A stretch of 6,956 nt of DNA from Psychrobacter sp. (GCA_012270355.1 JAAXIL010000176.1:1-6956); one strand, 5' to 3'. Positions 1 to 6,837 are shown, numbered from the stretch's first letter. The notes: generated by a model from the sequence alone, not told the origin. Translations and numbers: made by a program.

Positions 1-125
1 CGCAAGTGACGCAAGATTTTCTTAAGGCTGCACTACCTACTGTTGGTAATAAAAAAGAGCAAGGTCAACAAGATTTAAGCGACTTAATGGAATTGATGCA
101 AGGCATTTTTCAGACAGTTGAATAA
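1..125 (+). CDS. C-terminal fragment of an unrecognised protein (5' end outside window)
   Basis: An open frame enters from the left edge (first full codon at position 3) and ends at TAA 123-125, giving about 40 residues that finish in ...MQGIFQTVE. The fragment is hydrophilic and probably helical, with many Gln, Lys and Asp residues, and has no membrane segment or motif I recognise. It is followed 43 bases later by a good intrinsic terminator on the same strand, which supports it being the real 3' end of a gene rather than a chance frame. The function cannot be assigned from this part. It is separated from the sulfate operon by the terminator and by a candidate promoter, so it is probably a different transcription unit. 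Confidence 0.6.
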   Translation, partial: QVTQDFLKAALPTVGNKKEQGQQDLSDLMELMQGIFQTVE

Positions 126-168
126 TTCATTTTAGTCGTTAATCCCTTAAATAAAGCTCTTAATTAAC

Positions 169-192
169 CCAAGTCTTGTACTTGGTTTTTTT
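169..192 (+). terminator. Rho-independent terminator after the left-edge gene
   Basis: The 6-bp stem CCAAGT (169-174) / ACTTGG (180-185) with a 5-nt loop is followed directly by seven T residues (186-192). It is placed to end transcription of the gene that stops at 125 and to insulate the downstream cys operon. Confidence 0.75.
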
Positions 193-203
193 ATGCGTTT
201 AAT

Positions 204-215
204 TTGAAATTTCAA
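204..215. promoter_or_regulatory. 12-bp perfect palindrome upstream of cysP, possible regulator site
   Basis: TTGAAATTTCAA at 204-215 is a perfect palindrome in the 137-bp region between the terminator and cysP, about 48 bp upstream of the proposed -35 element. Sulfate-uptake operons in related bacteria are activated by the LysR-type regulator CysB from sites at roughly this distance. I cannot match this sequence to a CysB consensus with confidence, and AT-rich DNA yields such palindromes by chance. Confidence 0.25.
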
Positions 216-262
216 TTGTGGTATTTATTCCAAAATTGACATTTAATAGCCTGTTTCATTAT

Positions 263-291
263 TTAACGTCATAAAGAAGGACTGGTATAGT
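263..291 (+). promoter_or_regulatory. Candidate sigma-70 promoter of the cysP-cysT-cysW-cysA operon
   Basis: The -35 candidate TTAACG (263-268, 4 of 6 matches) lies 17 bp before TATAGT (286-291, 5 of 6 matches), which is preceded by TG at 283-284 to make an extended -10. Transcription would start near 298, leaving a leader of about 30 nt before the ATG at 330. A second possibility is the perfect -35 TTGACA at 236-241, but its best -10, TATTTA at 260-265, is poor. A weak -35 with a good -10 would suit an activator-dependent promoter such as one using CysB; that is inference. Confidence 0.5.
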
Positions 292-329
292 CTGCCCCAA
301 TATCGACTTACATCAAATATAGAGGCTTT

Positions 330-1475
330 ATGAAGTTTAATGATTTGCCACGTACACAATGTATTATTCAAGATATGACTCAAACAGGCAGTTTTACAAA
401 AGTTCTTGCTACTGCATCACTTTCTATGACGCTTGGGCTGGTGGGTTGCAGTAATAACGCAACCAACAGCAGTACTGACTCTGAGCAGACAGCGACGGCA
501 AACAATACAGCGACCAATAATGAAGGATCAAATAGCATCGAATTGCTCAATGTGTCTTATGATGTTGCCCGTGACTTTTATAAAGACTATAACCCGATGT
601 TCATCGAGCAATATCAAGCCGAGCACCCTGACACCACAATTACGGTTAAGCAGTCGCATGGCGGATCGAGCAAACAGGCATTGTCGGTTGCGAATGGGCT
701 ACAAGCCGATGTGGTTACCATGAATCAAGGCTCAGACATTGAGCTACTTGAGAAAAAAGGGTTGGTTGCCAATAGCTGGAGTGAAGATTTTCCTGACCAT
801 GCGGTACCATTTACCAGTACCATCGTATTTTTGGTACGCAAAGACAACCCAAAAAACATTCAAGGTTGGGATGACCTGACCCAAGATGGGTTAGAAATTG
901 TTATGGCAAACCCTAAAGTGACGGGCAATGGGCGATATGCCTTTTTGGGGGCGTATGGCTATGGTTTACACAAATTTAATGACGATGAAGCCCAAGCCAA
1001 AGGCTTTGTCAAAGACTTGCTTAAAAATGTCAAAGTTTATGAAAATGGCGGGCGAGCGGCGACCACGACCTTTGTGCAACGAGGCATTGGTGATGTGCTG
1101 ATTACATTTGAAAACGAATCTAACCTGGCGGCTACCAAGTTTGGTCAAGGTAAGGTAGACATTGTCTATCCTGATTATTCCATCAAATCCGAAAGTCCTG
1201 TAGCGGTTGTCAAGACTGTGACCGATAAAAAAGGCACAGGTGAGGCGGCAAAAGCCTATTTAGATTATCTATGGAGCGAGCCTGCCCAGCAGTTGGCGGC
1301 GGATTTATATTTGCGTCCGAGTGTGCCGAGCGTGCTAGAGGCGAATAGCGATAAACTACCCCCTGTCGAAACCTTCCGTCCAAACGATGTGTTCGGCTCT
1401 TGGGATGAGATTATGTCCACGTATTTTAGTGACGGTGGCGTGTTTGATGAGCTTGCTACCCAGCCGCCGCAATAA
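330..1475 (+). CDS. cysP: Sulfate/thiosulfate-binding lipoprotein, CysP-like, of the CysPTWA ABC transporter
   Basis: This is the solute-binding component that captures sulfate or thiosulfate outside the inner membrane and delivers it to CysT/CysW. The protein has 381 residues. A hydrophobic signal (about 22-39) ends in the lipobox L-V-G-C with the lipidated Cys at 40, followed by a Ser/Thr/Asn-rich linker (41-68). Family landmarks follow in order: NVSYD (74-78), SHGGSSKQ (109-116), STIVFLVRK (163-171), NPKVTGNGRY (194-203), NGGRAATTTF (239-248), GDVLITFENE (254-263) and FGSW (355-358). From memory of the E. coli proteins, Sbp has Trp at the position of Phe260 and a Ser-Gly-Gly anion loop. 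Here the loop is T-G-N-G, which resembles CysP, so cysP is preferred over sbp. The start at 330 has AGAGG at 321-325, rather close. An ATG at 375 (Met16) would give a more typical 25-residue lipoprotein signal but has no visible ribosome binding site. The gene is first in a four-gene operon. Confidence 0.9.
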   Translation: MKFNDLPRTQCIIQDMTQTGSFTKVLATASLSMTLGLVGCSNNATNSSTDSEQTATANNTATNNEGSNSIELLNVSYDVARDFYKDYNPMFIEQYQAEHPDTTITVKQSHGGSSKQALSVANGLQADVVTMNQGSDIELLEKKGLVANSWSEDFPDHAVPFTSTIVFLVRKDNPKNIQGWDDLTQDGLEIVMANPKVTGNGRYAFLGAYGYGLHKFNDDEAQAKGFVKDLLKNVKVYENGGRAATTTFVQRGIGDVLITFENESNLAATKFGQGKVDIVYPDYSIKSESPVAVVKTVTDKKGTGEAAKAYLDYLWSEPAQQLAADLYLRPSVPSVLEANSDKLPPVETFRPNDVFGSWDEIMSTYFSDGGVFDELATQPPQ

Positions 1476-1528
1476 TATAAACGGATTTATTACGTTTTAT
1501 TTTACATCATTATGAATGGCTTTAATTT

Positions 1529-2413
1529 ATGCCGAACGCCTCAAATCAAACGATAGCCGACCGCCGAACCAAAAGTGTTCGGCAAGGTTTGTTTAAGGGT
1601 CATATCCTGCCAGGCTTTGGGCTGTCGCTTGGGGTTACGATACTGAGTTTGTCGCTCCTGGTGCTATTGCCGTTTGCCATGATGCTATGGACAGCCAGTG
1701 AAATGGGGCTTGCCGGGTTTATTGAGACCATTCGCCAGCCCCAAGTTACTGCTGCCATCGTCTTGTCGCTTAAAATGGCAGGGCTAGCGACGCTCACCAA
1801 TCTTATCTTTGGCACGTTGGTGGCATGGGTACTCGTTCGCTATGAATTTTGGGGCAAGTCGCTGATGAATGCGTTGGTTGACTTGCCGTTTGCTTTGCCA
1901 ACTGCCGTAACCGGTATGTCACTCGCCACGCTTTATGCTCCCAATGGATTGATTGGTCAATGGTTTGCAAAATTTGATATACAAGTGGCATTTACGCCAC
2001 TCGGCATTTGGCTCGCCCTCGTTGTGGTGAGTTTTCCGTTTATTGTGCGGGCGGTGCAACCTGTGCTGGCTGAATTATCGGTTGAGTTTGAAGAAGCGGC
2101 GGCTGTGCTTGGGGCAGGGCGACTACAAACTTTTCGGCAGGTGATTTTGCCTGAGCTTATGCCAGCCATGCTGATGGGGGCAGGCATGATGTTTGCTCGG
2201 GCAACGGGAGAATATGGTTCGGTAATTTTTATTGCCGGAAACATTCCGATGCAATCTGAAATCTTGCCACTCATCATCATCAGTAAGTTAGAGCAGTTTG
2301 ATGTGCAGGGGGCGGCAGCAGTGGCGTTATTCATGCTGATTATTTCTTTTATTATCCTATTTGCTATCAACTTATTGCAATGGCGATTGTCAAAACGGGT
2401 TGTGGCAAAATAG
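1529..2413 (+). CDS. cysT: Sulfate/thiosulfate ABC transporter permease CysT (CysU)
   Basis: This is one of the two inner-membrane permeases that form the sulfate/thiosulfate channel with CysW. Its 294 residues are slightly more than the E. coli protein, mostly from a longer polar N-terminus (1-27). Hydrophobic segments lie at about 31-55, 73-103, 115-137, 154-177, 211-236 and 262-284, giving the usual six-helix permease core. The cytoplasmic EAA loop that docks on the ATPase is clear at 188-208, with EEAAAVLGAG followed by VILPEL. Other conserved stretches are DLPFALPTAV (118-127), RAVQPVLAEL (174-183) and GNIPMQSEI (237-245). It starts 53 bp after cysP. No convincing Shine-Dalgarno sequence precedes the ATG, and the nearby ATG at 1512 is out of frame. 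The frame is intact end to end. Confidence 0.93.
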   Translation: MPNASNQTIADRRTKSVRQGLFKGHILPGFGLSLGVTILSLSLLVLLPFAMMLWTASEMGLAGFIETIRQPQVTAAIVLSLKMAGLATLTNLIFGTLVAWVLVRYEFWGKSLMNALVDLPFALPTAVTGMSLATLYAPNGLIGQWFAKFDIQVAFTPLGIWLALVVVSFPFIVRAVQPVLAELSVEFEEAAAVLGAGRLQTFRQVILPELMPAMLMGAGMMFARATGEYGSVIFIAGNIPMQSEILPLIIISKLEQFDVQGAAAVALFMLIISFIILFAINLLQWRLSKRVVAK

Positions 2414-2511
2414 CCTAAGTGTTTGTATTTAACTAAATTTTGCCCAATTAAATTGCTCATTAAAATACAAAACTCGAAGCCAACTTCTTAAAAACACTAA
2501 ATCATATCCCT

Positions 2512-3432
2512 ATGCAAACCACACATGATTACGCATATCAAGACAATGCAGCGACCCGTGATGCCCCGTGGCTCAAATGGCTACTGCTCACACTGGCAGT
2601 TGCTTTTATGGTCGTGATGCTGGTTGTGCCATTGTTTGCTGTGTTTTATGAGGCGTTAAAAGGTGGGTGGGAAGTTTATGTGGCTTCCCTGGTTGAGCCT
2701 GAAGCGGTAGCGGCGATTAAGTTGACGTTATTAACGGCTGCCATTGTGTTGCCCATCAATCTCATCATGGGTGTTGCTATTGGTTGGTAAGTAACTCGTG
2801 ATCAATTTCGAGGTAAACAATTGGTAACAACCTTGCTTGACTTGCCATTTTCTGTGTCGCCCGTCGTGGCAGGTTTGATGTTTGTGTTGCTCTTCGGGGC
2901 TAACTCTTTGGTGGGAGGCTGGTTAGAGTCGCTCGGGCTTCAGGTTATTTTTGCGGTGCCTGGGATAGTGTTAGCCACTTTGTTTGTGACTTTTCCGTTT
3001 ATTGCCCGTGAGCTTATTCCACTCATGCAGTCGCAGGGTGATAATGAAGAACAGGCGGCTTTGACACTCGGAGCATCAGGCTGGCAGATGTTTTGGCACG
3101 TGACTTTGCCTAATATTAAATGGGCATTGCTCTATGGTTTGATATTGACCAATGCTCGAGCGATGGGTGAGTTTGGGGCGGTTAGTGTGGTATCGGGGCA
3201 TATTCGTGGTGAAACTAATACCATGCCTTTGCTGGTTGAGATCGCCTACAACGAATATCAGTTTACTACGGCATTTGCCTTATCGAGTTTGCTTGCTTTA
3301 CTGGCACTGGTGACATTACTGATTCAGCAAGGCTTAACCGCATTACAATCTCGAAAATACAAACAGGCTAAATCCCAAACGGACGTCATTACCATGACCC
3401 AAACTCAGACAGAAACGTCGTTGCCATCGTAG
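2512..3432 (+). pseudogene. cysW: Sulfate/thiosulfate permease CysW, interrupted by an in-frame TAA at codon 93
   Basis: The second permease of the transporter is split by a stop codon at 2788-2790. The first part (2512-2790, 92 residues) carries a polar N-terminus and two membrane segments (about 22-47 and 70-91), ending IGW. Reading on in the same frame gives [10 protein letters not shown] and then the whole remainder: [13 protein letters not shown], the EAA-type loop (about 180-201 of the read-through numbering, [13 protein letters not shown] to LPNIKW), [16 protein letters not shown] and IRGET. The equivalent E. coli stretch, as I remember it, is AWLVTR, so the stop replaces a single residue, probably Leu. 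One change TTA to TAA explains it; no bases are lost or gained. Without read-through neither part is a complete permease. A TTG at 2821 could start the 203-residue second part, but no ribosome binding site is visible. Total length, 306 codons, is normal. It could also be a sequencing error. Confidence 0.85.
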
Positions 3433-3501
3433 CCACAATCAAAACAATCCAAGCTCTTAACCATCTATCCATCTTAAAAAACAAAATAAGCAAAACATCC
3501 T

Positions 3502-4230
3502 ATGAGTATCGATATTCACAACGTTTATAAATCTTTTGGCGATTTCACTGCTCTAAATGATATTGATCTTAACGTGCCGAACGGTAAATTAACCGCCTTG
3601 CTCGGACCTTCAGGATGTGGCAAAACCACATTATTACGCATCATTTCAGGGTTAGAACATGCCGATCGGGGGCAAATTTTATTTGATGGGGTGGATGTGA
3701 CGCATACCCCCGTACAAAAACGCAAAATTGGTTTTATGTTTCAAAATTATGCCTTGTTTCGCCATAAGACAGTTTCGGAAAATGTCGCTTTTGGCTTAAC
3801 GATGTTACCCAAAAAAGAGCGACCTTCAAAAAGTGACATTGATAATCGAGTTAATGAACTGCTTGAGTTGGGTCAATTACCCCATTTGGCAGACCGGTAT
3901 CCGCACGAATTGTCAGGCGGGCAACGGCAACGAATCGCTTTGGCTCGGGCGTTAGCAGTTCAGCCTAAGCTACTTTTGCTAGATGAGCCATTCGGGGCAC
4001 TGGATGCTAAAGTTCGTAAAGAGTTGCGTGGGTGGCTAAAATCCATTCATCATGAACTTGGTGTTACCAGCATCATGGTCACGCATGATCAAGACGAAGC
4101 CTTTGATGTGGCAGATGAAATTGTGGTGATGAATCAAGGACGCATTGCCCAAGTAGGCACGGCAAATGAGTTGCTAAACACGCCTGCCGATGACTTTGTG
4201 GCAGATTTTTTGGACGTGACAGCTGTCTAA
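3502..4230 (+). CDS. cysA: Sulfate/thiosulfate ABC transporter ATPase CysA, short form lacking the C-terminal domain
   Basis: This ATPase powers the CysT/CysW permease. All ABC nucleotide-binding motifs are present: Walker A GPSGCGKT (35-42), Q-loop Gln81, signature LSGGQ (137-141), Walker B LLLLDEP (157-163, catalytic Glu162), D-loop GALDA (165-169) and switch His195. [16 protein letters not shown] (84-99) and ERP (106-108) match CysA closely, which separates it from related importers such as PotA or ModC. The protein has 242 residues, against about 365 in E. coli. It ends at [11 protein letters not shown], where the family normally continues into a C-terminal regulatory domain. A terminator begins 30 bp later, so no hidden remainder lies downstream. 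The start follows cysW by 69 bp with no obvious Shine-Dalgarno sequence. The short form may be the normal state in this lineage or a real truncation; the catalytic core looks intact. Confidence 0.93.
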   Translation: MSIDIHNVYKSFGDFTALNDIDLNVPNGKLTALLGPSGCGKTTLLRIISGLEHADRGQILFDGVDVTHTPVQKRKIGFMFQNYALFRHKTVSENVAFGLTMLPKKERPSKSDIDNRVNELLELGQLPHLADRYPHELSGGQRQRIALARALAVQPKLLLLDEPFGALDAKVRKELRGWLKSIHHELGVTSIMVTHDQDEAFDVADEIVVMNQGRIAQVGTANELLNTPADDFVADFLDVTAV

Positions 4231-4260
4231 TTATTAGTGGCTAAAATATAACGTTTAACA

Positions 4261-4292
4261 AAAACCCCAAACTTTGAGCTTGGGGTTTTTTT
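4261..4292. terminator. Strong bidirectional hairpin terminator between cysA and the nucleotidase gene
   Basis: AAAACCCCAA (4261-4270) pairs fully with TTGGGGTTTT (4280-4289) around a 9-nt loop. On the plus strand the T run is 4286-4292; on the minus strand there is a T run formed by the A residues at 4260-4264. It lies 30 bp after the cysA stop and 17 bp beyond the nucleotidase stop, so it suits both convergent genes. Confidence 0.9.
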
Positions 4293-4309
4293 AATTTTAA
4301 AATCAAACC

Positions 4310-6319
4310 TTACGGATTTAACATCTTCCCATCTGCTGTGATGACCGTTTTGTGCGAATAGTCATCTCGGTCAGGGCGTGAGATGGTGCCCACTTTTTCG
4401 ACATAGTCAATAAACGATTGGGTATAAAGCAATTTGGTGTCCTCAACTTTGTTGGCATCTTTGAAAATCTCGCCAAACGTGGTGTAACCGTCTCGACCTT
4501 CGGCAATGAAGTCATTGGTGACGACGACATAAGTTGCATTCATGTCTAAATTAGTCCAATTACCCGTTGCACGGTCTTTGACTTCAAGGTTGCTTAGGCG
4601 GCTGCCTGCAGGTTTACTCAAATCTAAATCCCAACGCAAGCCTGTGGCATAAGGGTGCGAGCCTGATGAACCGTCACCGTCCATATGGTTGGCAATGGCT
4701 TCTTCTAGACCGTCTTTGACCTGTTGCCCCGTGATGTCTAGGTTGACCAAGGTGTTGCCAAACGGTAGCAAGGTATAAGCCGTGTTATTAGTAATGTCGT
4801 CAGCCTTTATTGCCGTGCGTACCCCGCCTGCATTTTGGATTGCAAAATCGGCTTGCGGTGAGATGTCTAAAAATGCGGTGGCGACAACTTGAGCAATGTC
4901 GCTGCCTCGGGCAGAGCTGGCACTGTCTTCACAGCCTGTGATGTCTTCAGAACGAGTCGTGCCTGGTACACGCACGAGGCACAATACTTCGCTGGCTTCA
5001 CCAATTTTTTTGGCAAGGTTTTCGCTGAGTTGGTCGGTGTAGGTCGCAAGTAAGCTACTAGCAGAAGCATCGGGTGTGACGGGTAGGAAAATGTCCTTTC
5101 TCAATAAATCGGCTTTGCCTGCATTCCATTTCTCTAAGAACATTTGATTGGTGGTAGCTTCCACGTCCTCATAGTCACCGTCGCCATTATCAAGGTCTTG
5201 ATTAAACACTTGCACTTGATCGCCCACAGGAATGATGGCAGAGCCGTTACAAGCAGTGACGTCGCCGTTTTCATCAAAGCTAATGTCCATCAAACCAACC
5301 GCTTTGGTGTATTCCCATGCCTGCCCGATACAAACTGTGTTGCCGTCTTTGTTGGTTAGTACGGTTGGGTAGTCGCCTTGCGAGCCGAGATTATCCTCTT
5401 GTGTGCCTGTGTAATCGGTAAAATCACCTAGCAAGGTATGCGAGTCACCGCCGATGATCACGTCAACGCCCGATAATTCTTGAGCCAGCTTTTTATCGCC
5501 CTCATAAGTGTAATGGGTCAATAAAACAATGTGTTCGATGCCTTTATTTTTCAGCTCATTGATGTAGTTTTGAGCAGTTGTCAGCTCGTCCAAAAATTCG
5601 GTAGTCTCTAATGGGCGAGATGAGTTTTGCGTTTTGCCCGCAATATCGATGCCAATAATGCCGACTTTTACCCCTTGCTTGGTTTCTTTAATGACGTACG
5701 GTTGAATGTAGTCTTCTTTGGCATTGGGGGCGAGGGGGGTGCCAATCTTTGGCATGACGTTTGCCGCCAAAACTGGGGTTTGGCAATTGTTTGGATTATT
5801 CGTCGAACCGTTTAAGCGGTCTAAAAATTTCACCAATCCCGCATCGCCTTCATCAAACTCATGGTTGCCAAGGGCGAATGCATCAAAACAAATGGTGTTC
5901 ATCAAATCGGCATCGGCATCGCCTTTATAAAAGCTAAAATACTGCGTGCCAGTGATGGCGTCGCCAGCGTGCAATTTTAGGAAATTGCCATCGCCATACA
6001 TATTCTCGAACATATCAAACAAGGTTTTGACCCGAGCAAATCCGCCCCGCTCGACTTCATAAGTGTTACCGTCATATACGAATCCAACCTCGCCTTCAGG
6101 TTCAAGGTGCGAATGGTGGTCATTGATATGGGCAATGGTCAGATTGACGGGCTCGTAAACGGCAGGGGTGTCATCATTGTTATTGTTATTATCAAATAAC
6201 GAACCGTTGTCATCGTCATCATCACACCCTGCCACAAGGACAGCAGAAGCGACGGCAAGAGCAGTGATTAAATGTTTTTTAGTAAATAGATTGGAATTGA
6301 ATAAATCTAAAGCAGACAT
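4310..6319 (-). CDS. NadN-like 5'-nucleotidase / NAD nucleotidase lipoprotein (UshA family)
   Basis: This is an exported metallophosphoesterase that should hydrolyse extracellular or periplasmic nucleotides, possibly NAD as well, releasing nucleosides and phosphate. Its 669 residues start with a signal (about 13-31) ending L-V-A-G-C with lipidated Cys32, followed by an Asp/Asn-rich tether (33-50). The metallophosphatase domain shows DHH (67-69), GD (119-120), GNHE (151-154), His269 in LLTHY and GGDSH (290-294), i.e. the expected two-metal site. The C-terminal nucleotide-binding domain shows NAGGVR (496-501), LPFGN (518-522), NDF (602-604) and GRDGY (608-612). HINDHHSHLEP, HAGDAITGT and the basic residue in GRDGY resemble Haemophilus NadN, as I remember it, more than UshA. 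Extra Cys residues (144, 179, 330, 357, 447, 463) could form disulfides. The start is supported by AGGA (6329-6332) 9 bp upstream. A Pho-box-like array precedes the gene. NAD activity is a family inference. Confidence 0.88.
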   Translation of the reverse strand: MSALDLFNSNLFTKKHLITALAVASAVLVAGCDDDDDNGSLFDNNNNNDDTPAVYEPVNLTIAHINDHHSHLEPEGEVGFVYDGNTYEVERGGFARVKTLFDMFENMYGDGNFLKLHAGDAITGTQYFSFYKGDADADLMNTICFDAFALGNHEFDEGDAGLVKFLDRLNGSTNNPNNCQTPVLAANVMPKIGTPLAPNAKEDYIQPYVIKETKQGVKVGIIGIDIAGKTQNSSRPLETTEFLDELTTAQNYINELKNKGIEHIVLLTHYTYEGDKKLAQELSGVDVIIGGDSHTLLGDFTDYTGTQEDNLGSQGDYPTVLTNKDGNTVCIGQAWEYTKAVGLMDISFDENGDVTACNGSAIIPVGDQVQVFNQDLDNGDGDYEDVEATTNQMFLEKWNAGKADLLRKDIFLPVTPDASASSLLATYTDQLSENLAKKIGEASEVLCLVRVPGTTRSEDITGCEDSASSARGSDIAQVVATAFLDISPQADFAIQNAGGVRTAIKADDITNNTAYTLLPFGNTLVNLDITGQQVKDGLEEAIANHMDGDGSSGSHPYATGLRWDLDLSKPAGSRLSNLEVKDRATGNWTNLDMNATYVVVTNDFIAEGRDGYTTFGEIFKDANKVEDTKLLYTQSFIDYVEKVGTISRPDRDDYSHKTVITADGKMLNP

Positions 6320-6361
6320 GAATTGTATTCCTAAGTGAATAAATGTCTTTTAAGTCTGCTG

Positions 6362-6367
6362 ATTTAA
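6362..6367 (-). promoter_or_regulatory. Candidate -10 element of the nucleotidase promoter
   Basis: On the minus strand TTAAAT (4 of 6 matches to TATAAT) lies 12 bp after the third Pho-like unit, close to the 10-11 bp seen in known PhoB-dependent promoters, where the Pho box replaces the -35. Transcription would start near 6355, giving a leader of about 36 nt that includes the AGGA ribosome binding site. Confidence 0.4.
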
Positions 6368-6368
6368 C

Positions 6369-6408
6369 ATGACGTGAGCGTGACAATAATATGAAAGAAT
6401 GATGACAG
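6369..6408 (-). promoter_or_regulatory. Tandem Pho-box-like array upstream of the nucleotidase
   Basis: Read on the minus strand, four 7-bp units lie at an exact 11-bp period with 4-bp spacers: CTGTCAT (6408-6402), CTTTCAT (6397-6391), TTGTCAC (6386-6380) and ACGTCAT (6375-6369). The established PhoB box is two direct CTGTCAT-like repeats separated by a 4-bp AT-rich spacer. The first unit matches 7 of 7, the second 6 of 7, the third equals the E. coli phoA half-site as I recall it, and the fourth matches 5 of 7. The array ends 49 bp before the start codon of a phosphate-releasing enzyme, where PhoB control makes biological sense. Confidence 0.7.
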
Positions 6409-6433
6409 ATGAGGTCAAACGCTGATTGAGGGT

Positions 6434-6766
6434 TTACAAGTTTGCATCAGCACTGTTCAAGTTTGCAAAAGCCGTTTGCAATACAGAATTCGTCCATTCA
6501 GGCATCCCATCATTAAGAGCATACCAAATCCATGTGCCTCGACGTTCTGCGGTGACCAACCCTGCAGATTTCAGTTTGCCTAAATGGCGAGATACTGTTG
6601 GTTGTGGAATGTCTAACGCTTCAACCAAATCACAAACGCATTTAGCTTCATCATCTTTCAGTAAATGCAATAATGCCAATCGGGTAGGGTCAGAGAGTTG
6701 CTTAAAAAATTCTGCTTGTTCAGCAATTTGGCTATTCGACTTTTGAATGTGAAGTTTTGATGACAT
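6434..6766 (-). CDS. arsR: ArsR-family arsenite-responsive transcriptional repressor
   Basis: This winged-helix repressor should bind the ars promoter region and release it when As(III) or Sb(III) is bound. With the start at 6766 it has 110 residues. Visible parts are FKQLSDPTRLALLHLL (21-36, typical ArsR helix), the metal motif CVCDL (43-47), the helix-turn-helix with recognition helix QPTVSRHLGKLKSAG (55-69) and a wing around RRGTWIWYAL (75-84). In plasmid ArsR the motif has a third Cys, CVCDLC; here it is Val48, leaving the Cys pair 43 and 45, which is known to be the core of the site. An in-frame ATG at 6814 would add 16 residues. I prefer 6766 because it gives a normal family length and places the dyad 6766-6787 outside most of the coding sequence. 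Neither start has a strong ribosome binding site. It is divergent from arsB and ends 114 bp before the nucleotidase start codon. Confidence 0.88.
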   Translation of the reverse strand: MSSKLHIQKSNSQIAEQAEFFKQLSDPTRLALLHLLKDDEAKCVCDLVEALDIPQPTVSRHLGKLKSAGLVTAERRGTWIWYALNDGMPEWTNSVLQTAFANLNSADANL

Positions 6767-6787
6767 ATATTCACTTATCCGAATATA
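6766..6787. promoter_or_regulatory. Inverted repeat at the arsR start, candidate ArsR operator
   Basis: TATATTC (6766-6772) and GAATATA (6781-6787) form a perfect 7-bp dyad with an 8-bp spacer. It overlaps the preferred arsR start codon and lies just downstream of a minus-strand -10 candidate, TATCAT (6794-6789, 5 of 6 matches). AT-rich dyads of this kind are typical for ArsR/SmtB autoregulation. The identity as operator is inferred from position and symmetry. Confidence 0.5.
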
Positions 6788-6819
6788 GATGATAGAATTT
6801 GCGACGTTATTCATTTGCC

Positions 6820-6837
6820 TATGTGCATATTAACATA
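6820..6837. promoter_or_regulatory. Second inverted repeat in the arsR-arsB intergenic region
   Basis: TATGT (6820-6824) and ACATA (6833-6837) form a 5-bp dyad with the same 8-bp spacer as the dyad at the arsR start. It overlaps the -35 candidate of arsB. It could be a second ArsR site controlling arsB; 5-bp arms alone are weak evidence. Confidence 0.3.

Noticed and set aside
293..329. Riboswitch (for example SAM-type) in front of the sulfur operon
   Set aside because: The predicted leader is only about 30 nt and shows no structured elements; too short for a known sulfur riboswitch.
433..723. Overlapping frames inside cysP and other genes on both strands as extra small genes
   Set aside because: They are in other frames of well-supported genes, encode composition without recognisable domains, and lack ribosome binding sites; treated as shadows.
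2421..2473. Inverted repeat TGTATTT (2424-2430) / AAATACA (2463-2469) in the cysT-cysW gap as a terminator or attenuator
   Set aside because: Seven AT-rich pairs with a 32-nt loop and no T run; weak and likely by chance in AT-rich DNA.
2788..2790. Selenocysteine or other recoding at the cysW stop
   Set aside because: The codon is TAA, not TGA, and no hairpin or known read-through context is apparent next to it. A simple nonsense mutation or sequencing error is more likely.
4234..4260. Frameshifted remainder of CysA after its stop codon
   Set aside because: Only about 30 bp separate the stop from the terminator, and none of the three frames continues a CysA-like sequence.
6437..6467. Direct repeat CAAGTTTGCA at 6437-6446 and 6458-6467
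   Set aside because: It lies inside the arsR coding sequence, spaced 21 bp, and is explained by the repeated residues ANL in the C-terminus.
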